Shown here one piece after another: positions 1 through 13,689 of a stretch of 64,000 nucleotides of DNA (position 1 is the stretch's first letter; each line of letters opens with the position of its first letter). This DNA is from Allolobophora icterica (lineage: Eukaryota > Annelida > Clitellata > Crassiclitellata > Lumbricidae), in assembly GCA_963556255.1 (NCBI GenBank), contig OY744616.1, forward strand, positions 2,719,831 to 2,783,830, read 5' to 3'. The notes under the pieces are model-generated. The model was not told where the DNA came from and searched no databases. It saw nothing but the letters and a program-made list of their open reading frames with translations. The position numbers and the translations under genes were made by a program.

Positions 1-238
1 CAAACAATGTTCGGTTCAAATCAATTTTGTACTCATTTCTACACTACATGTTACCAGCCATTATCAAAATCAGAACTGCTAAAGATTGCATTATTTCAGT
101 GGAATACTAATACTATGGACGTTTCTGAAATGTTTTCTGCTGGAGGTAATTAATTAAGTTTACCAATTAGCAAAAACACTAAAAAAAATGTTTTGATTCT
201 AGACTGAGCATTCTGATGTAAATGTGACACTGAGAATA

Positions 239-277
<39 letters not shown>

Positions 278-278
278 T
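1..278. repeat. Left edge and (GT)n microsatellite
   Basis: No gene is visible. A (GT)n run occupies about 241-275 and marks the left end of dispersed repeat block A, which starts near 279. The second copy of the block has a (TA)n run at this place instead. Confidence 0.7.
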
Positions 279-891
279 GTCAATGGCATTATTATCTTTT
301 AAAGGTACAGTGTACGTTTTATATACACACATTCCTATTCATGTGTGTATGTGTGTGTAGTAATGTATGTGCATTCACGAATGTATGTGTATATATGTGT
401 ATGGTTGTTGTACGTTCTGATTGGTTGAACGCCTCAGACAATCGACAAAGCTTCTTAATTGGCCACGACTATCGACCGAGATCTGACAAGTCTGTGCACC
501 ACTCGCTAGGGGTGCATATCTAGGTCACGCGCTGATCTGGGTCGGGTTAGGAATTGTCGTATCGATTGGAGGTTGTTTCTGGAACAGGTCGAGCAACCGC
601 AGAATCCGTTTTTGTTAAATCAGAAGCACTCAATCATCTAGTAATTATTAAGTTTGGTAAGATATTGAAAAGCGCCACATAAATTGCCAGTTGCATAGAT
701 AAATGACCGTAAAGGATTACTCAATTCAAAGGCCGTATAATGGGATTCAAACCCGAGACCAAACAGTGTGCTATGGTTAGAACACTCGCCTTAGATACCT
801 TTAAATTGGTTTCCATCGCTGCTATATAAGGGTGAGACTCGATTGATGAGTGATGTACTTAAACTGCCTTCTCTCTCTATATCTCTTAGAT
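279..891 (+). repeat. Complex repeat block A, copy 1
   Basis: This roughly 610-bp non-coding block closely matches 42417-43027. Both copies start with GTCAATGGCATTATTATCTT and both contain TCAATCATC followed by a vertebrate-style tRNA-like piece near 760-795. In copy 2 the block runs straight into block B. Here it is interrupted at 892 by an hAT element and a CR1 LINE, and block B resumes at about 6346. The uninterrupted paralogue serves as an empty site. No coding potential is seen. Confidence 0.8.
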
Positions 892-2088
892 CAGAGGTCT
901 CCAAAGTACGGCCCGCGGGCCATATCCGGCCCGCGGATATGGCCCGCGGGCCGTACTTTGGAGACCTCTATTTGGAGGTCTCTATTCTGGCCCGCGGAAC
1001 TCTCCTTGAAAAAACCAAATAAATTGGGAAAATTGATCATTTTAACACCGCTGTACTCTGACATGCATATTGCCAAATTCCATGTCGCTGTTTGTAGAAA
1101 TAGGAACTGTGCATATTTTACTATTATCATTTAGGTGTAGAAAAGTTCTGGCTCGATTTTTTTAGCTTCGAACTGTGATTGAATCATTTTTAAATGAGAA
1201 GAACCGTCCACTTGTGTTGCTCAAAGACAGTGAATGGCTCTGGAAATTAGCCTTTTCAGCAGATTTAACCATGCACCTGAATGATTTCAATCTACGAATG
1301 CAGGGTGAAACTTCAATCATTTGTGATTTGTAATCCAAGGTGAAAGGTTTTCGTCAGAAGTTAACATTATTTGATACTCAGTTAGCAAGAAGCTGCATAA
1401 ATCTCACTTTTCACGCTGTGACAATATAGCCAGGAAGCTGCGACTCCGTTTTCAAGCTTGTTTGCTCAAGATGTCATTTCCGTTTTGAAACAACAGTTCC
1501 AGAAACGTTTCTCTGATCTCGATGCAGGCTCTTCGAAAATAAGAACCTTCGAAAATCCTCTTGACATTGTCATTGAAGACTTACCTCCTGACTTACAAAT
1601 GGAAGTTATCGATTTGCAATCCAATGACATCCTGAGGGACAAATTTAAAGAAGAAAATTTGAATTCTACAAATGCCTTCCATCTGACAAAGAACCTTTGC
1701 TCGTGAATTCATTTCAGTTTTTGGCATTACGTTTAATTTGTGTGAGAAGACTTTCCCAGATGAAGTACACGAAATCCTGCTACAAATCGCAATTGTCTGA
1801 TGAACATTTGAATGCCTTACTTATGATTTGAACCACTCACTTTGAACCGCAGTTGGATAGAATTATTTCAGAAATGCATCAATTTCATGCTTCTCACACT
1901 AATCAGGACTAACGAAAAAACATCTTAATTGTTATTGATATCTGCATTGAAATTCTGCACTGCATCAGACCTCGGGAATAAATAGTCTGTTAACAGTTAT
2001 TCATTCGCGTTTTTTTTCGGAGTTTTGGCCCGTGGAGCTTTAGAAAGTCAGCAATGTGGCCCCCGCTGGAAAACTGTGGAGACCCCTG
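892..2088 (+). mobile_element. Degenerate hAT (ZBED/GTF2I-repeat-type) transposon
   Basis: The ends read CAGAGGTCTCC on the left and GGAGACCCCTG on the right, which are hAT-like terminal inverted repeats. The left flank is TCTTAGAT and the right flank begins TCTTA, consistent with an 8-bp duplication whose right copy was disturbed by the adjacent LINE. A transposase remnant lies inside at about 1440-1900. The left end carries a perfect palindrome (893-969) with two 36-bp arms and a 5-nt loop, so the left terminus exists as a fold-back. Confidence 0.7.
1440..1900 (+). pseudogene. hAT transposase C-terminal remnant
   Basis: An 82-codon open stretch (1458-1706) encodes LPPDLQMEVIDLQSNDILR. This is the conserved ELQMELIDLQ-type segment before the dimerisation domain of SCAND3/ZBED-like hAT proteins. 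Just downstream, in another frame, come ISVFG-like and LCEKTF-like residues and a decayed DEHLNALL-like helix, all hallmarks of the hAT C-terminal dimerisation region. Stops and frameshifts show it is dead. Family assignment is by motif recognition. Confidence 0.65.
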
Positions 2089-2176
2089 TCTTAATATAAT
2101 ATAATATAACAAGGGTTTTAAGTGGTTCAGAAGACGTGCAGTCTGTGTTAGAACCACTGCAATTAACCTCGAACGC

Positions 2177-5100
2177 TTAATAGCTCCATTTTCCTAGCTT
2201 CTTCTTAAAAGCTGTTATTGTGTCCACCGAGACAGTACTATCATCTAAACCATTCCACAGGTCTACAACTCTTGCACTGAAGAATTTCTGCCCTAATGTT
2301 CCCTTTGGCTTCTTAAATAATTTATATCTGTGCCCCCGAGTTGCCTTGTTTGGTGCTAATTCAAAGAACCTCTCCCACTGCAGTGCTTCCTTTCCAGTGA
2401 TAATCTTATAAGCTTCAATCAGATCTCCTCTGCTACTCCTTCTCTCCAATGTTGTTAGTCCACACCTTTTCAACCTTTCTTCATAGCTCAGATCCTTGTA
2501 GCCCCAAATCATTTTCGTAGCTCTTCTTTGCACTTTCTCCAGTTTTTCCATGTCCTGTTTCAGGTATGGATTCCATACCTGGATGCAGTATTCCAACTGT
2601 GGCCTAACCAGTGATTTGTACAGCCTTATTGTTGTATCTTTGTCTCTGGTGACTATTGTCCTTTTTATCATACCTAAAGTTGAATTAGCCTTTTTTGATG
2701 CTTCAGCACATTGCCTTGAAGGTTTTGCACTCTTGTGCATAATCACTCCCAAGTCCCTTTCTTCATCACTCACTTTCAATACCGTGCCACCCATTTCATA
2801 TGAAAACTCGTTGTTTCTCTTCCCCATATGCATCACTGAGCACTTTTCCAAATTGAAGAGCATTTGCCAGTCTTGTGACCATCTGAACATTCTTCTTAAA
2901 GATCTTCCCGCAGTATCTCTGCTTCTTCTTCATCATCCACTGCTCTACATAGTTTTGTGTCATCCGCAAACTTAGAAATTTTAAATAAAATCCCATCGTC
3001 TATGTCATTAATAAAAAGTACGAACAGCAGTGGCCCAAGCACTGATCCTTGTGGCACTCCACTTAGCACTGTCGTCCAGCCAGAATGTTTATCACCTATG
3101 CCCACCTTTTGTCTTCTACCTGATAACCATCTTTGAATCCATCTTAGTACCTGCCCTCTAATCCCACCTGCTTGTAACTTTTTGGCCAGCCTTACATGAG
3201 GTACTTTGTCAAATGCTTTGGCAAAATCTAAGTAAATTACATCTACAGGTTTTCCCTCGTCAATCCTCTCATAGACCTCGTCAAAGAACTCCAACAGATT
3301 TGTCAAACACGAACGGCCTTTTGGTAAATCCATGTTGACTGCCCTTTATAATATCATGCTCATTCAAATGTTTCACTATGTTATCCTTGATAATTCTTTC
3401 CATGACCTTGCACACCACACTGGTTAAACTGACTGGTCTGTAGTTACCTGGTTCACTTCTATTTCCCTTTTTAAACAGTGGCACTATGAGTGCATCCTTC
3501 CATTCCCGTGGTACCTCTCCAGTCTGCATTGATTTATTGAAGATCTGGGCTAATGCCTCTCCAATTTCCTCCCTCACTTCATGTAAAAATTTTGGATGGA
3601 GTTCATCTATGCCCGGACTCTTGTCGGTTTTTAGTCTTTTCAGTTGCTCCACCACATTTTCCTTAGTAAACAGTACCTGTGTTAATCCCTTCTCGCCACA
3701 ATCTACAAATATTTGGTTGGGCTCAGGTACATTTCCTAATTCTTCTAAAGTAAACACTGAGCTGAAATATTTATTGAGTACTTCAGCAGCTTCCACATCA
3801 TCCACTATAACTTCTCCCATTCCTTCTTCTTTTTTCAATGGCCCAATCCTGTTTTTCCTCTTCTGCTTACTTCTGACATAGTTGTAGAAACTCTTGCTAT
3901 CCTCTTTTACATTCCTCGATAACTTCTGTTCAAAGTTTTGTATTGCTTTCTTGTTTGCATCATTGCAGCTATTTCTTTTATTCACATACTTGTTTCTTAA
4001 CTTCTCAAGTCTGGCAACACTCTCTTGATCCAAATCCAGTCCCTTCTTTGTTTCCTTCTTCAACGTCTGTAAATTCTTCCATGCTTTGTGCTTTGCCCTT
4101 CTCTTTCTTTGAACCTCACGTGTTACCCAAGGCCTCTTCTTATTGGTTCTTTTGTGCTTCGGTATGTTTTCTTCGATAATCTCCCTCGTACGTTCTCTGA
4201 ACTTCTCCCAAGCATCATTCACTCCCATGCCCTTTATTTCACTTACCAAATCCCTTTCATTCAGCATCTTCCTAACTAATTCATAGTCTGCCTTAAAGAA
4301 GTTGGGTCTTGTCACATAGGCTTTTACTTCTTGGGTCTGCTCTAGTACTAATTCCCATCTCACAACCTGATGATCACTAGTACTAAAATGCTCCCCCACA
4401 CTCACATTCTCAACCATATTTTCATCCGATGTTAGCACTAAGTCCAAAATGTTGTCTCCCCTCGTTGGCTCCATGACATGCTGCTGCATAAAGCTGGCAT
4501 TAACAAAATCCATGAAAATCTTATCTTTTTCTCTCTCCCCTTCCATTTTTTCCCAATCAATATGGTAGTTGAAGTCCCCCATAATCAAGGACGTTTCCTT
4601 ATTGGCCATTTCTAGTAGTTTGCATAATCCTTGGTAATCTTCTTCATTGGCATCTGGTACCCTATAGCAAACTCCCACAAGCATCTTAGATTTCTTAAAT
4701 TGAATTTCACACCAGACACTTTCTTTGAAGGTCTCGTTCTTCATATCACCTCTCTCTACTGCATTAATGCTGCTCTTAACATACAGCAAAACCCCTCCAG
4801 CCCCATGCCCAACTGGTTTCTGGTTAACATGATCCATTCTAAATAATTGGTATCCATCTAAAGCTAATTCACTGTCCATGATCTCCGGTTTTGTCCATGA
4901 CTCTGCTATTCCAATTATGTCTGGTGATTCCTTATCTGCATACAATTCCAATTCTGCTCTCTTTGTAATACTTACTATACTCCTCACATTTGCAAACATA
5001 CATTTTAAAATTCTACTACTTCCCATTTCCTTGCATCTCCTATCTTCACTACTGCTGGCTTCTGTTTTTTGTAACTTTTTATCTTTATTTGTTTGACAGT

Positions 5101-5239
5101 TAGCGAGTCCATTTACTGCACTAACTGTCTTCCCACCAAGTTTAAAGTCTTCATCATCCCAAAGACTTGCCTCGCAACCATGTCTGCACCTCGAGCATTC
5201 AGATGCAGACCATCTCTCCCCAAGTACCCACCTTTCCAT
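2177..5239 (-). pseudogene. CR1 LINE ORF2 (endonuclease-reverse transcriptase), frameshifted
   Basis: The first part (5239-3281) contains an EEP/APE-type endonuclease: MFANVRSI at the start, GIAESW, GAGGVLLYVK, LIMGDFNYH and TSDHQVV at the catalytic His. The N-terminal RT fingers (PVSLTSVVCKVMERII) follow. After a frameshift at about 3333-3281 the RT palm continues with YLDFAKAFDKVPH, SGVPQGSVLGPLLF and the catalytic FADD motif. A second shift near 2890 leads to the thumb and C-terminal region (RPQLEYCIQVWNP). The parts are collinear and cover the whole ORF2, so the copy is degraded but not truncated. Product class is certain; clade CR1 is inferred from the esterase ORF1 and the microsatellite tail. 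Confidence 0.85.
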
Positions 5240-6025
5240 GGGTTGAAGTCAACCTCCCAATATCTAACCTCCTCCTGCTTGCACATCTCCTTCAGCCTTG
5301 TGTTGATTTCTACTCTCTTCTCTTCTAGGGCATCACTGATATCCTGCCTAGGCAAAATACCCATGACAACAACTTCCCCTTGTCGGTCCTCCTTCAACCC
5401 TTTCATCATTGCTTCATAGCTGCTCAAAATTTCTTTTTCTTCCATTCGCAGGTTATTTGTGCCAACTTGCACTATAACTGTATCCTCCAGCTCTGCCTTC
5501 TGCTTGATTTCTGGGAGCATTTGCTCTATTCGAGCCCCTGGCTTGCAGATGGATCTGAACCCTGCACTCTGCATCTGCAAATTCTTTCCAGCATGCCTTA
5601 CTAGGGAATCTCCCACCAAAACCACCTTCTATTGCCTTTGCCTGGATGCGCTCTTGTCTGATTTTTGCTGCTTCAGCTGCTCAGATGGCCTGTCCTTTGG
5701 TTTCTCTGCCGGCCTAACCGTTGGGTCCTGCACCATATCGAAACTCTCTTTTTCATCGCTACCTTTCCCCATTGAATCCTCTTCAGGTTTCCTAGTCTGC
5801 TCCAAAGCGGTGAGGCGCTGCAGCAGTCTCCAAGCATTTCCTATCTGCCTCCGACCTTTTCTTCTCTTCCTCTAGACTTTCCTTCACTTCCTCCAAACTT
5901 ATCTCTAAGCAAAACACTCGTGTGCACTGCATGCACGTGGCGCCGGTCTCATCCCCGAAACTATCTTTCGCTCCGTACATGCCACAACCTGCGCACACAA
6001 TGAAGTCGCTTTTCTTCAGAGACAT
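5113..6025 (-). pseudogene. CR1 LINE ORF1 (zinc finger + SGNH esterase-like), broken
   Basis: Two frames cover it. 6025-5792 encodes a Cys-rich start with CAGCGMYG and CMQC (PHD/zinc-ribbon style) followed by a charged coiled coil. 5625-5113 encodes an SGNH hydrolase-like domain: VLVGDSLVRHAGKN (block I, GDS), VQVGTNN (block III, GTN) and DGLHLNARGA (block V, DGLHLN with the catalytic Asp and His). Such esterase ORF1 proteins are known from CR1 LINEs. The ORF1 end overlaps the ORF2 start in a different frame. Confidence 0.75.
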
Positions 6026-6345
6026 TTTCTTTTTGTATCTTCAGGTCGAAATACTCGCTTACTCACGCTGTTATGCTAAAGCAATTAAATATATGCTTCT
6101 ACTCGACTGCCCTCTGTTATCGTTCCCTTGTTCTAACGCCACACGCTAACGCCTTTCTATTCTAAATCTCCTTCAATCTACTTCAATCTACTTCAATCTA
6201 GCTTCAAGTCACTAACGCTCCTTGCACAAGAATATTATGCACGATCTACCAAAACAATTTCTGTCACAAACTCAAAAGTTTAGGCAAATTAGACAAAAAT
6301 TTCCACTTATCTGCAAAATGCGACCTCTCTCTCTCGAAACCGGAA

Positions 6346-7061
6346 GATGAACATCATCACACATTACTTGCTATGGAGCCAATCAGCATGTGCTAGGAAG
6401 CGCCTAACATTTTTCCTTACTTTGAGAAGGTCTTGAATGGATGAATATATAAACTGTTGGACACAGTACCCGATTGGTTAGAGCGCTCGCCTTGTAACGT
6501 GGAGAGTATGGGTTCGATCCTCATCTCCTGAGATGGTTACTGTGTAGGGACATTGGGCAAATCCTTCACTCACAATTATTTAGCGATTGATGGTTGGTCA
6601 TTAGATAATGGCGCTTAATAAATGCGTAATAATAATACAGAGTAACTGCTATTCATAGATATTTGACTGCAGCAACAGGTAACTGGGTCAACTCGTGGAC
6701 GTTGACAGTCATTGGTTGACTTACAATCGCGCGTGCATTGATTGGTTGATACAACAGCCAATCAAAGGTTGCCATGGTGCCCAGACATTTCAGCATAATA
6801 TTTTTTGACGCAGTCATGTTCTTGCATCAGTTCTCTACTTTCGCTTCGCCACGATTGGTTAGTTTTTCTTTAAAGACACTGTTTCATAACTAAGGTGATT
6901 TGCGTCGCTCTCCTCCTTCATCCAAGCTTGGGACTGGCACCACCCGAAAACGGTAGTGACATTGTTAACAATTTTCTATAAGCAGAATATCTGTAGGACA
7001 AAAACCTGCTTTCTGTGTGTTGACAGCGAATGGTATGGAAATTTCTTACGATATAAATTAC

Positions 7062-7119
<58 letters not shown>

Positions 7120-7320
7120 ATATATATTGGGTCACTTTGAAGCGTTATAGAGGTGTCCAAAAGGCAGCCTGGTGCATTCAAGTGTTTAACGACATCTATC
7201 GGATGCCAAGGCCGTCTTTCACGTGTCGTGGAAATGAAGGGTGTTGAAAAGCTGTCGATTGGATCCAACAATTAACTGGCTGCGGTATGTCAGTCTGATT
7301 TAGCAGTTAACGAAAATATC
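6346..7320 (+). repeat. Complex repeat block B, copy 1
   Basis: This block continues the host repeat after the LINE and matches about 43028-43900. Shared landmarks are ATCATCACACA at the start, the SINE near 6460-6640, GTTGACAGTCATTGGTTGAC, the 100-bp TTAACGACAC module near 6870-6960 and AACGACATCTAT near 7190. A (GT)n run of about 50 bp (7064-7113) is private to this copy. Confidence 0.75.
6455..6645 (+). mobile_element. tRNA-derived SINE
   Basis: The head has a pol III A box (TGGTTAGAGCGC, about 6474-6485) and B box (GGTTCGATCCT, 6511-6521) at tRNA spacing. The 3' part ends in GGCGCTTAATAAATGCG followed by an AAT-type tail. GGCGCT plus a short tandem tail is also how the L2/CR1-like LINE 3' ends of this window finish, which suggests trans-mobilisation by that LINE. 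A sister copy lies at 43160-43345. Confidence 0.75.
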
Positions 7321-7959
7321 TGTCTAATTCATGTCATCCTCCTTTCAACTCAGGCTTGGGACTGGCACCACCGGAAAACGTCAACGACGTAGATAACGAC
7401 CGCAGCGTGTACGATGATTTAAAACGTGAGTAACGGTTGGTTGGTTGGTTAGGTGGTGTTTAACGACACTGTCATAGCAAAGATTATTAGCGTCGCCCTC
7501 CCACTTTCTGAAGGCTTAGGACTGGCATTATCATGGTACGAGCAGTAACTGAGTTCCAGAGAAATGATGTTTGGTTAGTTGTTGTTTAACTATGCTGTGT
7601 TATAACAAATATATTAACTGCGCCCTCCTCCTTTATCCATGGTTGTGACTGCACTACCAGAGTACGAGCAGTGGCGAAATTTAGAGCAATAATGCATAGA
7701 CGGATTTAGTTCTGATCGTCCGTATGGAATAACAGAATTTCGAACTTCTCACGTTAGTAATTAAAATTAAGGTAGTCGGCATAGTTAATATAAGGTCGGC
7801 TGCAGATGTTTTAACGGTGTCGTAAACGAGTGTTTTGCAGTATTCAGTGTTTAACGCCATCTATATAATTGACCGGTTGCCAATACCGTTAACGTCGACT
7901 ACAGATTACTTCACAACGTTAATAAAACCATATTGTTTTTAAGGATACTTCTGACTATT

Positions 7960-8290
7960 ATTATTATTATTATTATTAATGAGCTTTTATATAGCGCCCC
8001 TTCAAGGTTATCTACTCAGGAGCGCTCCTAGTCCAACCACGGCTAAAGAGAGTAGTTTTTAAGTTTGCAAGAAACAAGGTAGAGTGAGTCATAGGGACCA
8101 GGCGAAGTGCAACAGGAAGGCCATTCCAGGTTGCAGGTCCAGCGACCGAAAAAGAACGTCGCTGCATAATGGCTGTCAGCGTGCGGGGGACCAATAGCTC
8201 GGCCTGGTCAGCCGAGCGAAGAGCAGATCTCCGCAAGACCCCCGAGGTATAGCGACACAACTCCCGCAGGTATGGGGGAGCAAGTCCCTC
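7960..8290 (-). mobile_element. L2/CR1-like LINE 3' fragment
   Basis: On the minus strand, 8260-8012 encodes the C-terminal part of a LINE reverse-transcriptase protein (RRSFSVAGPATWNGLPVALR). It then runs into a 3' end with the conserved GGGGCGCTATATAA stretch and an (AAT)n tail at 7960-7978. It is 5'-truncated. Confidence 0.75.
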
Positions 8291-8704
8291 TAGACAACGC
8301 CTAGACCTATAGACCTACATAGCGGTCTATAGAAGGCTGTACCATTTTAATAACCTCTCGAGCTATGAATGATTTAGGTGACATAATTTTATGATCGGTG
8401 TTTGAAATGCTGCAAATGAGCACTTCATCCAGAGAATACCTTTATAGCTTACTTTCTAAAGTTAAAGGAGTGATAAAGAGATTATTTTTTGTTCTGCTTA
8501 ACGACGCTGTGTCATAGCGAAGATGATTTTTGTTTTCTTTAAGCAGAAAGTCTTATTGACAAACAAGGTTTGTAGTAGTAGTTCCAGTTTAAGGACACAA
8601 TGTGATAACAAAGATCATTAACGTCGTCTCCTCCTTTATCCAGGCTTGGGAATGGCACTACGAGAGTACGAGCAATGGCAGTTAGTGGAGCACATCGCGA
8701 TGTG

Positions 8705-8816
<112 letters not shown>

Positions 8817-9094
8817 GATCACTTGGCTACCTTATGAAGATGTCCAAAATGTCAAAAACTTGATGCAATCAAGCATTTAACGATATCTTGTGACTGCGAA
8901 AAAGGCCATTCACATCAAACATACGTCTCTCGAGGAGTTGGAGAATGTTGAAAGCTGTCGATTGGATAAAAAATTGACGTCATCCTCCTTTAAAATCAGC
9001 CTTTGGACTGGCACCACTCGAACACGGTAGTGGCGCAGTTACAGACCTATGTGTGTAACGAATATTATTGAATACGAGAGTAATAATTGCTAGT

Positions 9095-10260
9095 TGGCTT
9101 AGCTAAGATTCAATTGATCTGGTCTGAGACTAGACAGAATTTTGCTAGGCTCAACTTCATAGTGCTGAACGAGAAATTACCCGCTTACAAATATTATTTT
9201 CCACCGTCCGCGACTTAGGTGTCACACTTGACTCCTCCCTCACAATCATAATCACAATCACAATCTCTCTTTGTTGGACTTCCTCAGACTCGCATTGTTT
9301 GTCTAGAGAGGGTTTTGCGGTCGGCTGCACGCTTGGTTGGCGGTATCTCCAGGTTTGACCACGTCTCTGAATTTATGCGAGACGTTCTCCATTGGCTTCC
9401 TGTCCAGCATCGCATTCATTACAGGGTCTCCACCATGGCGTGGCATTGTGTCCTAGGGCGGGCCCCGGCCTACCTCTGCGAGCTCTTTACTTTAACTTCC
9501 GCTTGTGCGGGGCGCCGTGCCTTGCGCTCGGCCTCCCGAGGTGATTTTGCTGTCCCCTATGCGCGTACTGCTATGGCGCAGCGTAGGGCATTCTCCGTGG
9601 TGGGTCCTACCGCTTGGAACGACCTCCCTCTCTCCCTTCGCTCTCTCCCTAGAGACCTCTCAGGTACTTTCTACGGCCTTCTTAAGACCTTTCTTTTTAA
9701 CCGGGCCTGGGTCGGGAGCGCCACTGAGTAGATTTCTTGAAGGGGCGCTATAGAAGTTCATTATAGATGGATAGATAGATAGATAGATAAAGCATATCTC
9801 CAACCTGACTCTTTCGACTGAGGCGTCTCAAGGCAATCAGAAGCTCGGTCTCACCTTGTGTCTTTACTACCATTTGTAGTTCACGCATTTGCTCACGCTT
9901 GGACTACTGCAACTCGCTCCTCATGGGTCTTCTTAAGCAGCGTCTCTACCCCTTCAGTCTGTTCTAAATGGTTCTGCTAGGCTCATCGCTCGACTCTCCC
10001 GCTTTCCTCATATCTCTACTCACATGTTTGATGTCCTGCGCTGGCTCCCTATTGCTACGCGCATCCATTATAAGATCCTCCTCCTTGTCTCCAAATCTCA
10101 GCAGGGTACTGCCTAAACTATCTTGAGTTATCTGTGAAAGCCACTATCTGCATCTTCTCGCTCGTTGCGCTTTGCGTATCGGCTTGATCTTTGTGTTCCA
10201 GGGACTAAAACTGCCTTAGCCCAGCACCGTTGTAGTATATCTTTATACGCATCAGTCAGC
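9095..10260 (+). pseudogene. LINE RT relic with a nested LINE
   Basis: 9095-9252 and 9786-10250 together encode a decayed C-terminal RT region (LIWSETRQ-like, then SLTF, LDYCNSLLMGL, RLSRF and LRWLP pieces). The paralogous stretch at 43965-44150 plus 46325-47150 is continuous across this point. A second LINE copy is therefore inserted at 9253-9785 in this copy only. Confidence 0.7.
9253..9789 (+). mobile_element. L2/CR1-like LINE 3' fragment inserted in another LINE
   Basis: A 138-codon open stretch (9315-9731) encodes the C-terminal RT region, with DVLHWLPVQHRI and FSVVGPTAWNDLPLSLRSLP. It is followed by AGGGGCGCTATAGAAG and a (GATA)n tail. Start and end are defined by comparison with the empty paralogue at 44105. 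Confidence 0.8.
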
Positions 10261-10269
10261 GATTCTCAG

Positions 10270-10531
10270 AGAACGTGGGAAGGAATGGACGCACGTGAAA
10301 GTGTTGAAAAATGCGAAAAACAATTATTTGATTGAATGCAATTTTTGCGACAAACAGTTCTGGGTTGGATCAGACAATCGCATAAGAGCACATCTGGGAG
10401 TCGAAACCATCTCAGGAGTTGCAAAATGCGAGAAAGTTCCGGATAATGTGGTCGCAAGCTTCATGAAGGCAGAAAACAAGGAGTTGTGTGAAAACGCTGT
10501 ATACTGGGTTGTGATTGTTTGCTTAAATTAA
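10270..10531 (+). pseudogene. BED-type zinc-finger fragment (transposase-like)
   Basis: The frame 10295-10531 encodes CNFCDKQFWVGSDNRIRAHL followed by GVAKCEKVP. This Cys-x2-Cys...His pattern with RIRAHL and GVAKC.KVP is typical of the BED finger at the N-terminus of hAT transposases. Only this finger is present, and its right end is cut by the piggyBac-type insertion at TTAA (10528). No full gene is seen. Confidence 0.6.
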
Positions 10532-11787
<1,256 letters not shown>

Positions 11788-11791
11788 TTAA

Positions 11792-13680
11792 ATTGAACAT
11801 TCTTATAATGAGGCTAAATGAGCAATGACGTGTTTAACGTATTTTTTGCATTGTTTACGTACCCTAAAATAGGGTACGATAAAAAACGTACGTACCTTTA
11901 AACAAATAGAATACGTATGGTACGTACCCACGAGCTTTGCCCTAAAGTCATTTCTGTTTCCCGGAAGCTTCTGCGTTGAGTCCTTCTCTGAAGAGTTTTT
12001 CTACTAGAGGCGCTTTATAAATTTCTAGACGCGATACGATAAGGGTGTTTGCTATGAGCCATTACTCACTGACTGGTGTCTTCCCCTAGTAATTACAACG
12101 CTGTCAGTTTTTGTAGTAGTAGTAGTTTCAGTTTAACGACACTGTATGATGACAAAGATCAATAACGTCGCTATCCTCCTTCATCCAGGGTTGAGACTGG
12201 CACTGCCAGAGTACAGTGGCGGAGTTATCAGTGTTTGTATTAGATCGGAGTTAGTCTTGTGTCATGTAATAACGCCGTTGAAGCGTATTTATGTGTAGGG
12301 TTAGATGAATGCGTTATAAGGGTGTTTAGCATCAAACAGTACTCAAGGCCTCGTTGTTTTTATAGCATTACACTAGCATAAAAGGAATTGGATGGTTAGT
12401 TGCTGTTTAACGACTCCGTGTGATAACAAACATGATTAGCGTCGTCCTTCTCTTTTCTCCAGGTTGGGATCGGCACAAACACAGGTAGGGTAGTGGCGGA
12501 GGAATCAAACAGTTACTGAAGCTCATTTCTATATGTACCGCATACATCGCGTCGGGTAATATGCTATAAAGGTGCTTGGCATCAACGACTGTCCCTATAG
12601 AATTATTATATTTTTTTTACAAATATTCAATCAATCAATCAATGGTTTATTTTGCAACCAATTCAGTAAAAAAAGTCACATGATTACAGATATCGTTGTA
12701 TTCGGCTACAAAAATGGTGGCCCTGATTGGATCGAGGATCCCGCAAAGTAGGGACACCGAAGTTTACAGATTTAAGTGTGAAGGAGGTGGCCAGGAGATA
12801 TGATATTTTAACTAAATCACGTATAAGTGTTTATTACAGCCATGAGTTCTTTGATTACCATGAGCAAAATGAAAAGAACGAAAAACACACACTCGTTGTG
12901 AAAATAGGAAAGAACAGATCAGAGAAAACGAATAAAAAGGAAATGAGAAGAACAGAAAATAAATAAAAATGCTTACAAAATTAATTAACTAACTGAAGAA
13001 AGTCTTAACTAACTACAAAGAGCAAAACCAATTTTCAATCAAATGGTGTTCTCTAATAAAACGAGCAAGATATGAATAATCAATTATCCTACAAATTACT
13101 TACAAAATATTTCTTAACTAACTGAAAAGACTTAATTAACTACAGAGAAACATAGATCAATTTGCAATCAATTACTATACAGTAAATAGAGAGAGCGAGA
13201 TAGGAAAGGTCAATAATCCTTTTCATTCCAAAAGGTAAGTGCATCACGTAAGTACATCATAGCAGCTTATAATAATAATAATAATAATAATTTGGCAGCA
13301 GGAGGTAGTAATACTGGACCGTGCGTTTGCTTTCTGTTTTAGGGAGAATATTAGCTTAAAAGAGGTGTGATTATTTTTCAGCGATTCTCAGCGTTTAACG
13401 TGTCTGATGCCAATACGGCGTCTGTTGAAACCGTTTTAAACGTGTCTAATGAGAGCTGTCGCACCAATCGGCTACCGGTGTGCATTGCACTCTGAAGGAG
13501 GAGCTACATCAATTATATGAGCCATACAACTCCTGCAACGCCCCTTCCGCTGGTGTGTCGAAGTAGTTTGGTGCGGTTAAGCTATTTCTAATGTTGAATT
13601 TTGAGCAATTTAAATAATTAAATTGGCTTTTAAAAATGAAAAAATGAAACCGTTAAAGGACCTCATAACCACGAGCTGAA
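11792..13680 (+). repeat. Repeat modules, right part of copy 1
   Basis: No gene. 12020-12610 aligns with 47440-48080 (shared ACTGGTATCTTCCC-like, GTAGGGTTAGATGAAT and TTAGTTGCTGTTTAACGACT). 13365-13660 aligns with 48078-48165 and 51345-51570 (shared TAAAAGAGGT, ATTGGCTACCG-like and AAATGAAACCGTTAAAGGA). A LINE-type 3' end with a (CAAT)n tail lies at 12636-12720 (minus). An (AAT)n run lies at 13270-13291. Confidence 0.6.
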
Positions 13681-13689
13681 ATCTAAAAT

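Larger units (their letters stand above)
2092..6345 (-). mobile_element. Near full-length CR1-like LINE retrotransposon
   Basis: The element reads on the minus strand from about 6345 (5') to about 2092 (3'). Its 3' end is a short TATAA-type tandem tail at 2092-2110, as CR1 elements have instead of poly(A). It encodes an ORF1 with a zinc-binding start and a GDSL/SGNH esterase-like domain, and an ORF2 with endonuclease and reverse transcriptase. At least three frame breaks (near 5.2, 3.33 and 2.89 kb) make it inactive. It sits exactly at the right flank of the hAT element and separates block A from block B of the host repeat. Confidence 0.85.

Noticed and set aside
6455..6540. Functional tRNA gene
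   Set aside because: A and B boxes fit, but it continues into a SINE body and a near-identical copy exists at 43160.
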